64,000 nt of DNA from Pseudeuparius sepicola (lineage: Eukaryota; Arthropoda; Insecta; Coleoptera; Anthribidae), in assembly GCA_963920635.1 (NCBI GenBank), contig OY987307.1:16197735-16261734 (forward strand). The letters run 5' to 3'. Below the pieces are notes generated by a model, which was given only the letters and a program-made list of their open reading frames with translations, was not told the origin of the DNA and did no database searches. This document shows positions 43,101 through 51,827 of the stretch, piece by piece; positions within the stretch are counted from its first letter, which is position 1; each line of letters starts with the position of its first letter. The translations under genes and the position numbers were made by a program.

Positions 43101-46100
43101 TGTAAACTTTTCTTAAAATTTGTGGATATTTTCTAAGTTGATTGTTTGAAGTTGGAAAGGTTTCGCTCGTAGATAATCGATGAATTTTAAATCGTTGATT
43201 TGAATTTCTGGCAAGGTGAATAGGTTTTCTTTTAATTTCCTCATTTTTATTAATAAATAGGAAGTCATTGGTTTTATTCTGCAATTTTCTGGTAAATGTA
43301 TTAAATTTATTTCATTACTAATTTTGATTTCTTCTTTCTTTTGTCAATTCGTTGAAATTTTAAGTGCTTCTTCAGCAGGAATGGCAATAACATATATTCG
43401 CTGTTAGTTGCCTGTATTATTGTGTTTATTATGTTTGGTAAACCATGACAAAATCTTCCTCCTGCCTCTTTGTCGTGGAAATTATTTATTTATTAAGCCT
43501 CTTTTATTCCTATTATGTACCCTCATTTTAGCTTTGATTTTAGCCCTGCACGAATCTATTACCCGAAAGGGGCGCGGCTAAACTTTAACGTATGACGTCC
43601 AGTTTTTTTTTTCTGTGTTATTTAGTGCGCTCAGTGTAATTTAGTTACTACCCCTAGCGAGTTTTATTATTTAAAAAAAACACTCCTTAAAGGGCGGAGG
43701 GTCAGTTTTTTTGTATAGTATTCCGCATCGGTAAGACAAGTTTTTTTACTACCCCCTCAAGAAAATCAGAAAAAGGTTTTTTTTGCTCTTTTCGGCCCAC
43801 CCTAATGTAGACACTAAATGTAGTAAAATTGAATCATTTTTTGTAGATTTAATAAAATTAATTTGAATGAAATATGTTTTTTAGAAAAAAAGTAGAATTA
43901 TGTTCTAGAGACCTGAGATCTGCTATAGCAGTATAAATTTTAAAGGAGAATAATTATTTTTCAATACAATATTTTTCGAAGTTTTGAGAAATCAGCATTT
44001 TCAGCAGTGATTATGGTCATTAAATTAAATTCAATGATTCTTTTAATGGATGTTGAATACAGAATAACACCAATAAGAATTAATCGGCAGGTTTATTTGA
44101 TATTTATTTCTTTGCTTCATCATAAAATCCATGGATGGAGCAAGTGACACTGGGGCCTCTACATAGTGTTTGGTAGTAAATACCGGATTCTTAAAAAATA
44201 GTACCTACGCGAAGTTTTATTTGGGATGAGCACTCCAAACATCCAACTCAAAATATAGAGTGTAATAATTATAAATACCTATCTATCTAATTAACTATTA
44301 AGAGTGAGTGTTATCTCTTTAATTCCAGATTCATTAAAGAAAGATTTTTGCGGTGCTTAGATCTGTACCTCTGCCCAAGAGCGATAAAAATGAAACTAAA
44401 CATTGAACCTGAAAGTTTAGTACCGAAATTGCCCAGCCCAAAGGACTTGCAACCGTTCCCAACAGTTCTCGTGCTCGAGTACAAAGGTCACACTGACATG
44501 GTACGCTCAATCAGTACAGACAAGGTAGGTCAGTATTTGTTGAGTGGATCAGATGACTGCACTGTCAAAATTTGGGAAGTAAACACTGGAAGGTGTTTGA
44601 AGACTATTCATTTGGAGAGTGTTGTAAGGTAAGGTTGAAAGACAAGTGTTTTATGTCACTAAATCAGTTTCAATAAGTGAACATAGATTTTTGTTAATTA
44701 CTTATTTTATCCTCACATCTTTTCAAATTCCCTAGTATTATTACTTTTCTATAGCAAACAGATTAGAAAATAGCATTTGAAGATATTCAATGTCCATACC
44801 TACACGTAAAATACTTAAGTAATCTAAAAACGCTCTTTAATTGGACACTAGATTGTGACAGGTAAATATTTCATGTCCCTAGAATTCCCTAAGCGGCTGC
44901 CATATTGATAGTATTGATAGGTGACAGAGGACAGGGCCAATCAACAGAATTTACGTTTTACGCACACGAATCCTAAATTTGAATAGATAGAAATTAACAT
45001 TAAACTCTGTTCTTTGAATCACAGAAAAAGGCTATAGTTATAGTTTCTGTGTTTGAAGTTAGGTTAAAGCCACCGAATCAAGGTTAAGGTTAGGCATCTG
45101 TCACAAGTTCAGAAATTTCTGCCAGACATGCTAAATATGCCCCTGGAGGCGCCCAAAACAATACCATCCTTGTATTACCAAATTAAGAAATGACATTTCT
45201 AGTGTACAATTAAGGAGCGTTTTTAGATTATGTGGTGTGGAGTTGTGTTGTTTATTAAGTGATTTGTATATGGAAACCTGTTGCCATAATAAAAAAATGT
45301 TGTATTTTATTATACAGAGTGTTTCAAAATTCAGTACAAAGATTTTAAGGTCGTATTTTTGAGACCAAAATAAGACTTTTTCCTATAAACTCCCCTAAAT
45401 CCCCAAAATTAGTTTTATGTCATTTTTAAGGCAAAAAATGAATAGAGCGCCTAAAGAACCAGGGGTTTGAAAATTTTCACGAGATTTGATGAGTAAATGT
45501 AGGCACAGTTCAAAATAATCGATTTTTTTTTCGCGCAACTTACGATGGCTGTAGCTCGGAGGGGGTGCGTTTTAGGACACATGTTTATAAGAAAAAAAGT
45601 CTTATTTTGGTCTCAAAAATACGACCTTTAAATCTTTGTACTGAATTTTGAAACACCCTGTATATGGTACTTTTATTCTTGGACTTCAAAAGCATGTATT
45701 TTTAGATGTGTTGAATGGTCACCAAATACAGCTTTGTCGTTGGTGTTAGTTGCAACAGGGAATGAGGTTTTATTAATTAATCCAGACGTGGGAGATTTTG
45801 TTGTCAGTAGTAAAACGGATGCTGTTTTGAAAGAAGTACCTCAATCAGATGTGGTCGTTAATGAACGAGTAAGTACTTACCCCAGTAGCCACATTAGAAA
45901 ACAAACTATGCATCTGAAATACTATAGTAACTTTTGTATTGGAAAGAAGCTTTTTATTTGTTCAATGAATTAAAGTAAGTATTTATACAATATTTGTTAT
46001 TTAGGTGCGCACGACAGTTCAGTGGTGCGAACCGGAAGAAAGTCTTTATGACAGGGGTGTTAGGATCCAACTGAAACATTTTAAGGAAGTCACACAGGTG

Positions 46101-49100
46101 ACGTGGCATGGAAAAGGAGACTACTTTGCTTCGGTTATGCCAGATGGCCAAAGCAGATCCGTACTGATTTCACAGTTATCCCGGAGGAGGTCTCAGTTAC
46201 CTTTTACAAAAGCTAAAGGTATATATTTTGACACTGGTATATATATTGTTCACCAATTTTGGGTACTTCCTAATATGATATTAACTTTCATCCTTTATAA
46301 ATTTTCTGTGTATACGGTAGCACAACAAACTTTATGATTAGCAGATAACGGCCGCCGGAGGACAAATGTATAAATTTGTTTGAAATGCTACATTTTTTCA
46401 TCGTTAAATACTTCCTTCCTCTTTATAAATAATTTTTCATTTTTCATTCTCTGAGAATGTTTGATCTGCTAATTTTTTTTTAGAGATCGCTGTAGATAAT
46501 TTTCTTCAGCACTAGCTTATCTTTCCAACAACACACTGTTGTCTTCGATTTTTAATGCTCATGTTCACTATAGTTCAACGCAGGAAAGAAAACGTTTCTA
46601 AAGAATGCGGGCAGCGTTGCGAGATTTTCTATACGAGTAGTCGTTATTTATTGGCGAATACAAGTTTTAGCATATTGAAGCCGAATTTCTGAATTCTGTA
46701 ATACCGAAAAAATAAAGCTCGCATCACGCGACCACTTACTCATTTTTGTTTATAATTTATTTTTAACGCGGTGTGATAAAACACCTATTATATTTTTTTC
46801 AACATCGTCGCGTCTACCATTGCCTTTGAAATACGACAACAAAGCACTTCTGCTAGTGAGCCGTCGACAAAACCAGTTAACCAGCGCGTTTTGTGCCTGT
46901 TTCTATAGTACGTAAAGTTAACTGCGTATTTGGGCTACCACACAGCGCTCACTTTTTCAGCTGCGGCAAGCTTGGCCGCCGGAGCAGAGAGCTCAGTGAC
47001 ATTTCGTATGTTCGGGAGTTAACGTGCGCAAAATGAGTAAACAGGGAAGAACGTTGCATTCTCAAGCACGAGAAATAATTGCTAATGTTATAAGGGTTTG
47101 CCTTCCTCTATAGTCTAAGGCATATTGCATTACAGGTTATTGTAAATACAATATAGGTAACATGTCCATATTTAATACTGGAAGAAAATTTGCAGCATTT
47201 AACTGAATATTGAGTCCCTCAGTGCGAAAAGTCTACTTTTTAAAACATAGTTTTTATTTGTACCTGGTCACTGATTTGATATTTTGAGCTTGTAAATTTA
47301 TATTTTATAAAATAATAACTCATTATAATAGAAACACACGAAATAAACTGATACTACAATTTTTACGATGAAATGTTCTACAATAAATCAAAACTATGCA
47401 AAATTAATACAAACTGCTTTATAAACTAAGCTTTATTTGACCTCCAGATGCCATTTGATCAGCTGTTTTGTTGGACTGTGTTTCCAACACAATCCTTTGT
47501 CCAATTGTCAAATGTCATTTTGTGTTGCCACCATAAATTTCGCTTTTCCCCTAGAATGCACTCTAAATCCGCTAGATAAAGACTGCTATCCAGGCGGGTG
47601 CGCCCTCTGCCGGACGGCTAAAAATTGGTGGAGGGACTAGGGCCCAATGGCAGTCCAATTTATTTTACGAGGGCCGTTGACTGTCCTATTACAATTACCA
47701 AAAATATATTTTGAGGTTAAGACACTTTCAAATAATGACAGGTACCACCAAAAAATTAGATTATAGTTTGTTGGCATGTTATAATGTTGTTGCTTAATTC
47801 AAAGAAATAATCTTTAGCGAATTTCGACAACTCTACTGAAATTAAAAATATTAAGTTGTGTGCTGGACGAAACCTTTTGTGTAAGACTTTCAATTATTTT
47901 TTTAACTAATGTATCTTTTGCACTTCCTTATTTGCCACCTGTACAGGGTGGTTCATTATAAATTGACGCCCCCTTAACTTGTTAGTTTTTGAGGTTAGAA
48001 AAAAAGGTTTTTAATAAAAGTTTTAGATACTAATACAAAGTTTTTTTGTGACGCTACTGGACCATGTACAGTGTGCTAGAAAGCCGTGGCAGACATAACT
48101 TATGTTTTTTTTTAAATGGAACACACTATATATTTTTGCATTTTTGAAATTGCTCATCAAGGCAATCAAAATAATATTAAAAACTTTGTGGCATTATCTT
48201 TTTCCGTTTTTGAAAAATTCCGTATTAAAATTTTGTACTAAATTTATTTAACTCGAATTTGTGGATCTCGTGATAAAGATAGACGATCAATGTAATAACG
48301 AAAAATATTTGTTTTAAACAAGAGAGTAACATAGTGAAAGTCCAAAATGTTTAGGAGCTTTTACGATTTTCCTGAAATTCTTTATTTCGAGAATATAATC
48401 AGTAAAATTTGAAAAGGCTCCTAAACATTTTTTAGTTTCACTATATTACTCTCTTGTTTAAAACAAATATTTTTTGTTATTACATCGATCATCTATCTTT
48501 ATCACGAGATCCACAAATTAGAGTTAAATAAATTTAGTATAAAATTTGAAAACGGAATTTTTCAAAAACGGAAAAAGATAATGCCACAAAGTTTAATATT
48601 ATTTTAATTGTCTTGATGAGCAGATTTCAAAAAATGCAAAAAATATATAGGGTGTTCCATTTAAAAAAACATAAATTATGTCTGCCACGGCTTTCTAGAA
48701 CACACTGTACACGGTCCAATAGCGTCCCAAAAAACTTTGTATTAGTATCTAAAACTTTTGTAAAAAACTTTTTTCTAACCTCAAAAACTACCAAGTTAAA
48801 GGGGGTGTCAATTTATAATGAACCACCCTGTACCTGTAGAGCAGATTAATAAATTTTAAATGTTCTTAGTCTACGTTAGTGATACTATTGTGTAAAAATC
48901 TGTAATAGGTGTTCAGTAAAAAAATCACACTAGATAAAAAATCAAAAAATGTGTAGGCTTCTAAACAATGGCTTTAAAGAGACTTTGAAGGCCGATTGGT
49001 TTATTTATTGCAGCCAATATGTCGTCTGTGAATCAACTTTTTACTGTTGTTAGGGTTAACTCATGACATTTTTGACACACTAAATATATAAGCATGGTGC

Positions 49101-50571
49101 AGAAATTTAGCGAAATCCAGCTGAAAGATATTCTCAAGTCTTGAGCACCACTTTTATTAGAGTGCGCATGCTCTAAAGTCCCTAAAAGCTAACTATGTGG
49201 CAACGGCGATTTAAAAAAAAATTAAAATTATAATGGCCATTGGCAAGAAAGTATCAAAAAATTTCTGACATCCTATAAAGTTGAGATATGTGGGGATGAG
49301 TTGAAGGAACTTGAAAATTGGGCTAAAATCTAATGATCTCCCATACTTGCAACAGTCCTTCAAGATTTGACTTTTGTAGGTTTGGTCCAATGTGTTCTGT
49401 TTCATCCAACCAAGCCTTTCCTGTTTGTGGCAACACAAAGACACATTCGGATATACGACCTCATGAAACAGGCCCAAATAAAGAAACTACTTACGAACTC
49501 AAAATGGATTTCCACTATGGCGGTACACCCCGCTGGGGACAACTTATTAGTTGGAACATACGATAGGAAAATGTTGTGGTTTGATTTGGACCTTAGCACC
49601 AAACCTTACCAAACTTTGAGACTGCATGGTACGGCGGTTAGGGGGGTGGCATTCCACAAGAGGTACCCGCTGTTTGCATCGGGATCCGATGACAGAAGCC
49701 TGATTGTATGCCATGGAATGGTTTACAAGTAAGTATAATGTGAAAAACCTGAGGAAGATGAAACGCTTGCTATATTCGACGGTAGGATTTCAACCGTCTC
49801 ATCTATGAAGTTGTCGAGTTGCCACATTTTATTTTCTTCTTTAAGTACATGTTGAATATCATTTTCTCAGCTTTCAGCATAGATATTTTCTCCTGAATGG
49901 GCTTTGTTCACTCAATCGTATTTCGATATTTCTTACTACTATAATGAAATTAATCACATAACTCTTTAATAAAATCCCCCTCAGCATCTTTCTCGTCAAT
50001 ACCTAATTTTGTTATTAACTAAAAAAAATTATAAAATTTTAAACATGACATTTTGTGTGCAAAACCTCTTTATAATTATCATTATCTTTTTAAAATATGG
50101 GTAAGTTAATCCAGATCGATCTCTCTAATATTCCGGCCAATATATCAGCAAAATATGGGGTTCATCTCATACAATTCAAATACTTCTCAATGATTATAGA
50201 TGTTTTGTATGCAAAAATCTCAGATGTTGCTTATGATATTGTTTTTACAATACGAACACCTATAAACAAAAATAATTAGCAAGTGTTTTCAAAAATTTGT
50301 TAATTTAATAATAATTAGTAGTATTAAAAAATCGATTATTTTTTTGTCTATATTACTAATCCAACCAAGTCTTGTCTATGAAGTCCAATACAACATTAAT
50401 ACATTTTTTTGTAGTGACTTACTTCAGAACCCATTAATAGTACCATTGAAGAGGCTTCAAGATCACGACTCGTTTAATGATTTTGGTATTTTTGGCATTC
50501 TCTTCCATCCTCTGCAACCTTGGGTATTTTCATCTGGAGCAGATTCTACTATAAAGTTATATTCAAACTGA
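27319..50571 (+). CDS. BOP1: BOP1 ribosome biogenesis protein (whole gene, 7 coding exons)
   Basis: Homologue of Block of proliferation 1 (yeast Erb1), the central subunit of the nucleolar PeBoW complex (PES1-BOP1-WDR12) needed for ITS2 processing and 60S subunit maturation. Exons 27319-28155, 38269-38597, 44329-44628, 45706-45868, 46005-46218, 49380-49728 and 50415-50571 join without a frame error to 782 codons; every junction is GT-AG. Residues ~24-117 are a long Glu/Asp/Ser-rich acidic tract, and the BOP1NT domain starts near residue 163 ([19 protein letters not shown]). WD40 blades run from about residue 410 to the end. Length and order are those of the animal family. Most of the 23 kb is transposon-filled intron. 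Confidence 0.97.
28287..28700. mobile_element. 0.41-kb fold-back MITE
   Basis: The left arm TACGTCCGACGTATACATA continues through TTGTGCTCTAATTGG to TTCTTTGGA. The right arm is its imperfect complement back to GTCGGACATA at 28700. Arms are at least 100 bp with about 85% pairing. It abuts the CAGGGTG end of the next element with no spacer. Confidence 0.85.
28701..30595. mobile_element. 1.9-kb fold-back element with DUF4817-like frame
   Basis: Starts CAGGGTGTTTCATTGC after CATA. The arms 28790-29225 and 30055-30595 are inverted copies (for example GATTTTTTGCTCTAGCTCTTC and AGGTGAAACGGGCG on both sides). The right terminus is missing: the right arm stops near 30595, about 90 bp short of the left terminus equivalent. 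The 830-bp loop carries a 56-codon frame, listed separately. Confidence 0.8.
29539..29709 (+). CDS. Small DUF4817-like protein in fold-back loop
   Basis: 56 codons: [16 protein letters not shown], then [14 protein letters not shown]. The YTNxE..D...G......A..EYA pattern is that of the DUF4817 helical domain, which in insects is found at the start of transposon-associated proteins. It is shorter than the family's usual domain-plus-tail and stops at 29709. It could be the surviving N-terminus of a transposase. Confidence 0.45.
   Translation: MPYTNAEAYDVLAILGIYFQCFEHAPLAEREYAVRYLRKAQADFYLFHGMLDHGNL
30596..30819. other. Spacer between fold-back elements
   Basis: AT-rich; contains the word GAATGGGAC, which recurs at 32593 and 32617. 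Nothing else is supported. Confidence 0.4.
30820..32057. mobile_element. 1.24-kb full fold-back element, CAGGGTG ends
   Basis: CAGGGTGATTCTGTTCCGGT at 30820 and its near-complement ending CACCCTG at 32057, flanked by TATA on both sides. The two halves, about 600 bp each, are inverted copies over nearly their whole length, with the centre near 31435. The apparent frames in each arm (30888-31148 + and 31729-31998 -) are the same sequence read from each side, not genes. Confidence 0.92.
32062..32533. mobile_element. Deleted Tigger/pogo-type element
   Basis: Ends CAGTAAAGCTCCGCTAATCC and the complement GGATTAGCGGAGCTTTACTG, with TA on each side: the pogo/Tigger pattern. The interior (32257-32400, +) encodes [19 protein letters not shown] and GKAVADKYG, the CENP-B-type N-terminal helix-turn-helix of Tigger/Jerky transposases. 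The DDE domain is gone. The left TA is shared with the TATA bordering the neighbouring fold-back. Confidence 0.88.
32799..32983 (-). CDS. Possible 3'-terminal exon, unknown gene
   Basis: Minus-strand frame [19 protein letters not shown] ... [16 protein letters not shown] ... PELSQL with a stop at 32799-32801. An acceptor-like TTAGAG precedes it and an ATTAAA lies about 100 bp downstream. I recognise no family. Its ordered, non-repetitive composition is unlike the surrounding repeats. Chance is a real alternative. Confidence 0.25.
33348..33569. mobile_element. 222-bp insert with 14-bp target repeats
   Basis: CATCAAATACAACT occurs at 33334-33347 and again at 33570-33583, flanking the insert. 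Within it, GGAAAACTTTTTTCTGCTGA (33385) pairs with the complement ending at 33569, leaving a loop with GCTAACGTTTCGAC. Long target repeats suggest insertion by a LINE enzyme, whereas the fold-back suggests a MITE. Confidence 0.6.
34349..36699. repeat. 588-bp tandem array, four copies
   Basis: Units at 34349, 34936, 35524 and 36112; unit 1 is one base shorter (A run). Copies are about 99% identical. Variants: GTCCGTGAAG only in unit 2, GGGAATTGC in 2 and 3 against GGGACTTGC in 1 and 4, AGAGTTTTT only in unit 1, and GAAAATAATTT in 1 against GAAAGTAATTT in the rest. The array begins and ends in the same phase (whole units). Frames in the unit on both strands show no known domain and are not called as genes. 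Confidence 0.95.
36702..38268. other. Intron sequence without recognised element
   Basis: AT-rich. 37318-37370 (TAATAATAATAATTCTTACC, then CCAAACTAGGGG) resembles 52984-53035, so a short dispersed repeat is present. Frames at 37472-37853 on both strands overlap each other and have no motif. Confidence 0.45.
38269..38597 (+). CDS. BOP1: BOP1 exon 2
   Basis: Starts after TTTTAG with [15 protein letters not shown], in phase with exon 1, and carries the conserved [14 protein letters not shown] and VPKFDSLR-type block (here [16 protein letters not shown]) of BOP1NT. It ends in CCTAG before GTAAGC, leaving two bases of an Arg codon. Confidence 0.96.
39041..40499. mobile_element. Outer fold-back element, interrupted
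   Basis: TGTTTGGAAAGCCCTTAAAG at 39041 pairs with the complement ending at 40499. The arms match through GTTGAAAGGTAAATCGATGC and TGACTTGGTTTACTGACTCC, with the centre near 39555. The right arm is split by a second fold-back at 40012-40463. Frames in the arms are mirror images, not genes. Confidence 0.85.
40012..40463. mobile_element. Inner fold-back inserted in the arm of another
   Basis: ATAGGTTATTATGGATCTAA on the left and the complement of ATAGGGTATTATGGGTCTAA on the right; arms ~200 bp, loop ~75 bp. It lies at a TA in the outer arm, where the partner arm is uninterrupted. The order of insertion is therefore clear. Confidence 0.82.
40993..41736. mobile_element. 744-bp fold-back element with GC-rich block
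   Basis: CAGGCTGTCCCATTTATGCT at the left and the complement ending GACACCCTG at 41736, TATA on both flanks. Subterminal arms share GAAAATGTCAATTTC and TATCTCACAGAGGGC. A GC-rich block at 41553-41650, bounded by GGCCACCGC in direct orientation, is unlike the rest and may be a later insert. Confidence 0.75.
41843..43804. mobile_element. 2-kb TIR element with 8-bp target duplication
   Basis: TAGGCTGGGCCGAAAA at the left and CGGCCCACCCTA at the right, flanked by ATGTAGAC on both sides (41835-41842 and 43805-43812). Inverted similarity extends about 200 bp inward. An 8-bp duplication and TAGGG-like ends fit the hAT superfamily. No transposase is encoded. It holds the 341-bp tandem duplication at 42335-43012. 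Confidence 0.82.
42335..43012. repeat. 341-bp tandem duplication
   Basis: Two nearly identical copies start TAATATAAAATGCAAACTGT at 42335 and 42676; both run to GAAGTTTGTGAATATTTT. The tail unit (GGGAACTTATAGAAGTGTA) recurs, diverged, at 43085. The copies differ by only a few bases, so the duplication is recent. Confidence 0.9.
44329..44628 (+). CDS. BOP1: BOP1 exon 3
   Basis: Completes the split Arg codon, then [17 protein letters not shown], the end of BOP1NT, and the first WD40 blade: [26 protein letters not shown]. It ends GTAAG before GTAAGG, phase 2. Confidence 0.97.
44822..45228. mobile_element. 407-bp TIR MITE
   Basis: ATCTAAAAACGCTCTTTAAT and the complement of the right end ATTAAGGAGCGTTTTTAGAT, TA on both sides. 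Terminal pairing covers about 30 bp; the interior is not palindromic and has no coding content. Confidence 0.82.
45316..45660. mobile_element. 345-bp fold-back, CAGAGTG/CACCCTG ends
   Basis: CAGAGTGTTTCAAAATTCAG at 45316 and the complement ending AAACACCCTG at 45660, TATA on both sides. Arms of about 80 bp include GACCAAAATAAGACTTTTT. Confidence 0.85.
45706..45868 (+). CDS. BOP1: BOP1 exon 4
   Basis: [19 protein letters not shown] and LLINPDVGD: the second WD40 blade, typical of BOP1. It ends AATGAACGA before GTAAGT, phase 0. Confidence 0.96.
46005..46218 (+). CDS. BOP1: BOP1 exon 5
   Basis: After a 136-bp intron; [32 protein letters not shown], then [13 protein letters not shown]. It ends one base into a Gly codon before GTATAT. 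Confidence 0.96.
47033..47113 (+). pseudogene. Possible transposase N-terminal scrap
   Basis: ATG 47033 gives [21 protein letters not shown] and then a stop. The [12 protein letters not shown] pattern resembles the first helix of insect DNA-transposon proteins, and the GC-rich DNA just upstream looks like a 5' region. Only 26 codons exist, so this is tentative. Confidence 0.3.
47944..48830. mobile_element. 887-bp full fold-back, CAGGGTGG ends
   Basis: CAGGGTGGTTCATTATAAAT and the complement ending at 48830, TA on each side (47942-47943 and 48831-48832). Arms of about 400 bp match through GATCTCGTGATAAAGATAGA and AAACAAGAGAGTAA; the centre is near 48385. The flanks here fix the duplication as TA, which clarifies the ambiguous TATA cases elsewhere. 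Confidence 0.92.
49380..49728 (+). CDS. BOP1: BOP1 exon 6
   Basis: [64 protein letters not shown]: three WD40 blades. It ends TACAA before GTAAGT, phase 2. Confidence 0.97.
49729..50414 (+). other. BOP1 intron 6
   Basis: AT-rich, 686 bp, no element ends recognised. A 60-codon frame at 50097-50279 has no family signature. Confidence 0.7.
50415..50571 (+). CDS. BOP1: BOP1 exon 7 (terminal)
   Basis: [17 protein letters not shown], then [21 protein letters not shown] and TGA at 50569-50571. This is the canonical C-terminus of BOP1, closing the propeller. Confidence 0.97.
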
Positions 50572-50625
50572 TTTTTTTGTTACTTATTTTTTTATTTTAT
50601 TGTAATTTGATTTGAATTTACGATA

Positions 50626-50631
50626 AATAAA
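50626..50631 (+). terminator. BOP1 polyadenylation signal
   Basis: AATAAA 55 bp after the stop codon, followed by TGATTGTGTCTTTT, a GT/T-rich downstream element. No other signal is closer. Confidence 0.8.
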
Positions 50632-50880
50632 ATGATTGTGTCTTTTATTTTTCCATTATAAGATATGAATGCTGAAGAAAGACTCTGGTGGACAGTTGAG
50701 AACATAAAAGCTTCCCAGATAGCATTTAGACGGTCAGCCGACCGGCAAAGTCATTATAACCATGCGCCAACCCTTATTTCAATCAAAGTGGAGAATACAA
50801 AAATTTGGGTCGTTCTGACATCGGTGGTTTGGAAGAGCAAAATAGTGTACTATTACTAAATGTTTCATCAAATTGTTGTA
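50632..50880. other. Downstream flank of BOP1
   Basis: A 64-codon frame starts at ATG 50665 (MNAEERLWWTVENIKASQ). I do not recognise it, and it has no splice context. A CAGGGTG end of the fold-back type stands at 50879 with no partner found. Confidence 0.35.
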
Positions 50881-50920
50881 CAGGGTGATCTACATGTTAC
50901 TCCACAACTTCTTTAGTTAA

Positions 50921-51148
50921 GAGGGGGTTGCCGACAGCGAAAGTGACGTTAGATTTCTTATTTTTTTAAGTTGTATAGCATAAAATCTAATAACATTTTA
51001 CCTGGCAAAAATTTAGTACAAACATCTCTGTCTTCATTTTAATCATAATATCTTAAAAGCATCGTTTTGTTTTATAGGTTATGAAAACCTTTGGAAAAAT
51101 AATAATTTCAGTGCATATGCTTTAAGATCTTATGATTAAAATGAAGAC
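50921..51148. mobile_element. Truncated TTAA palindromic MITE
   Basis: GAGGGGGTTGCCGACAGCGA follows TTAA (50917-50920). The sequence matches the left two thirds of the complete copy at 55873-56210 and breaks off at about 51148 in the right arm. Confidence 0.8.
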
Positions 51149-51827
51149 ACGAATTCACGAAATAGTCGATTTTTTAAAATGTGGTTCAAGAAATTAAGAG
51201 CAATAATGTGTTATTACGGTTTATCCAGGAGGCATTGGAAAACAAGTAAACATGTAAGCCCTGAAGTGTTTGAGGCGTACCATAGACAGGTTCATCCGAT
51301 CTGGGTCTGTTTACAAAAAAGAAACGTCAAAAAGTTAAAAATATAATATTTCTTGAAGTTTATTAGAATCTATTAATATCGGAGATTTGGACCTTTTGTT
51401 GTATTAGGATCCACTTTCTCAAATAACATTTCTCGCTAACTTTGAAAAAAATAGCACATTATTCTTGACACGGTTTTAGTATTTTGAACTTTTCGGACGC
51501 CCTGTATAACTTTTCGAAAATCTGGTATTGGATTTCCTAGTTTCAAAACAAGCAAAACTTTTGATAAAGAATGACTTGCCGAAAAATGTATGAGTAAAAA
51601 AAGTATAGTTACACCTATCCGGGGACACACTGTATATGAGAGAGTGTCAGAAGATGAATGAAGAGATCGCCAAAAGAAATATTCTGCGTTTCCCAGTCTA
51701 AAGAACCGTATTTGTATCTTTGTTAGCAGATGTAATCCCCTCGCCTTGAATCCCCATGTTTAATGATACTTCTGATTAAACGGTAAATATTAAAAATCCA
51801 ATAATTTCATTCATATACAGTCCATTT
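51149..51827. other. No recognised gene
   Basis: AT-rich. GCCCTGTATA near 51500 and ACACTGTATATG near 51630 look like right ends of CAGGGTG-type elements, but partners were not found. Confidence 0.4.

Larger units (their letters stand above)
38598..44328 (+). other. BOP1 intron 2 (5.7 kb)
   Basis: Contains the nested fold-backs at 39041-40499, the 744-bp fold-back at 40993 and the 2-kb element at 41843. 38598-39040 and 43813-44328 show nothing beyond AT-rich sequence. 40500-40992 has scraps of CAGGGTG-type elements (GGGTGTTCCATTTAAA near 40818, ACCCTGTATA near 40858). Confidence 0.85.
44629..45705 (+). other. BOP1 intron 3 with two fold-backs
   Basis: Holds TIR elements at 44822-45228 and 45316-45660. 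The rest is AT-rich without recognised features. Confidence 0.85.
46219..49379 (+). other. BOP1 intron 5 (3.2 kb)
   Basis: 46219-47030 contains a GC-richer stretch (46800-47010) leading to the short frame at 47033. 47110-47940 shows nothing except a CTCF-like word GCGCCCTCTGCCGGAC at 47600. A fold-back lies at 47944-48830. 48831-49379 has no recognised feature. Confidence 0.75.
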
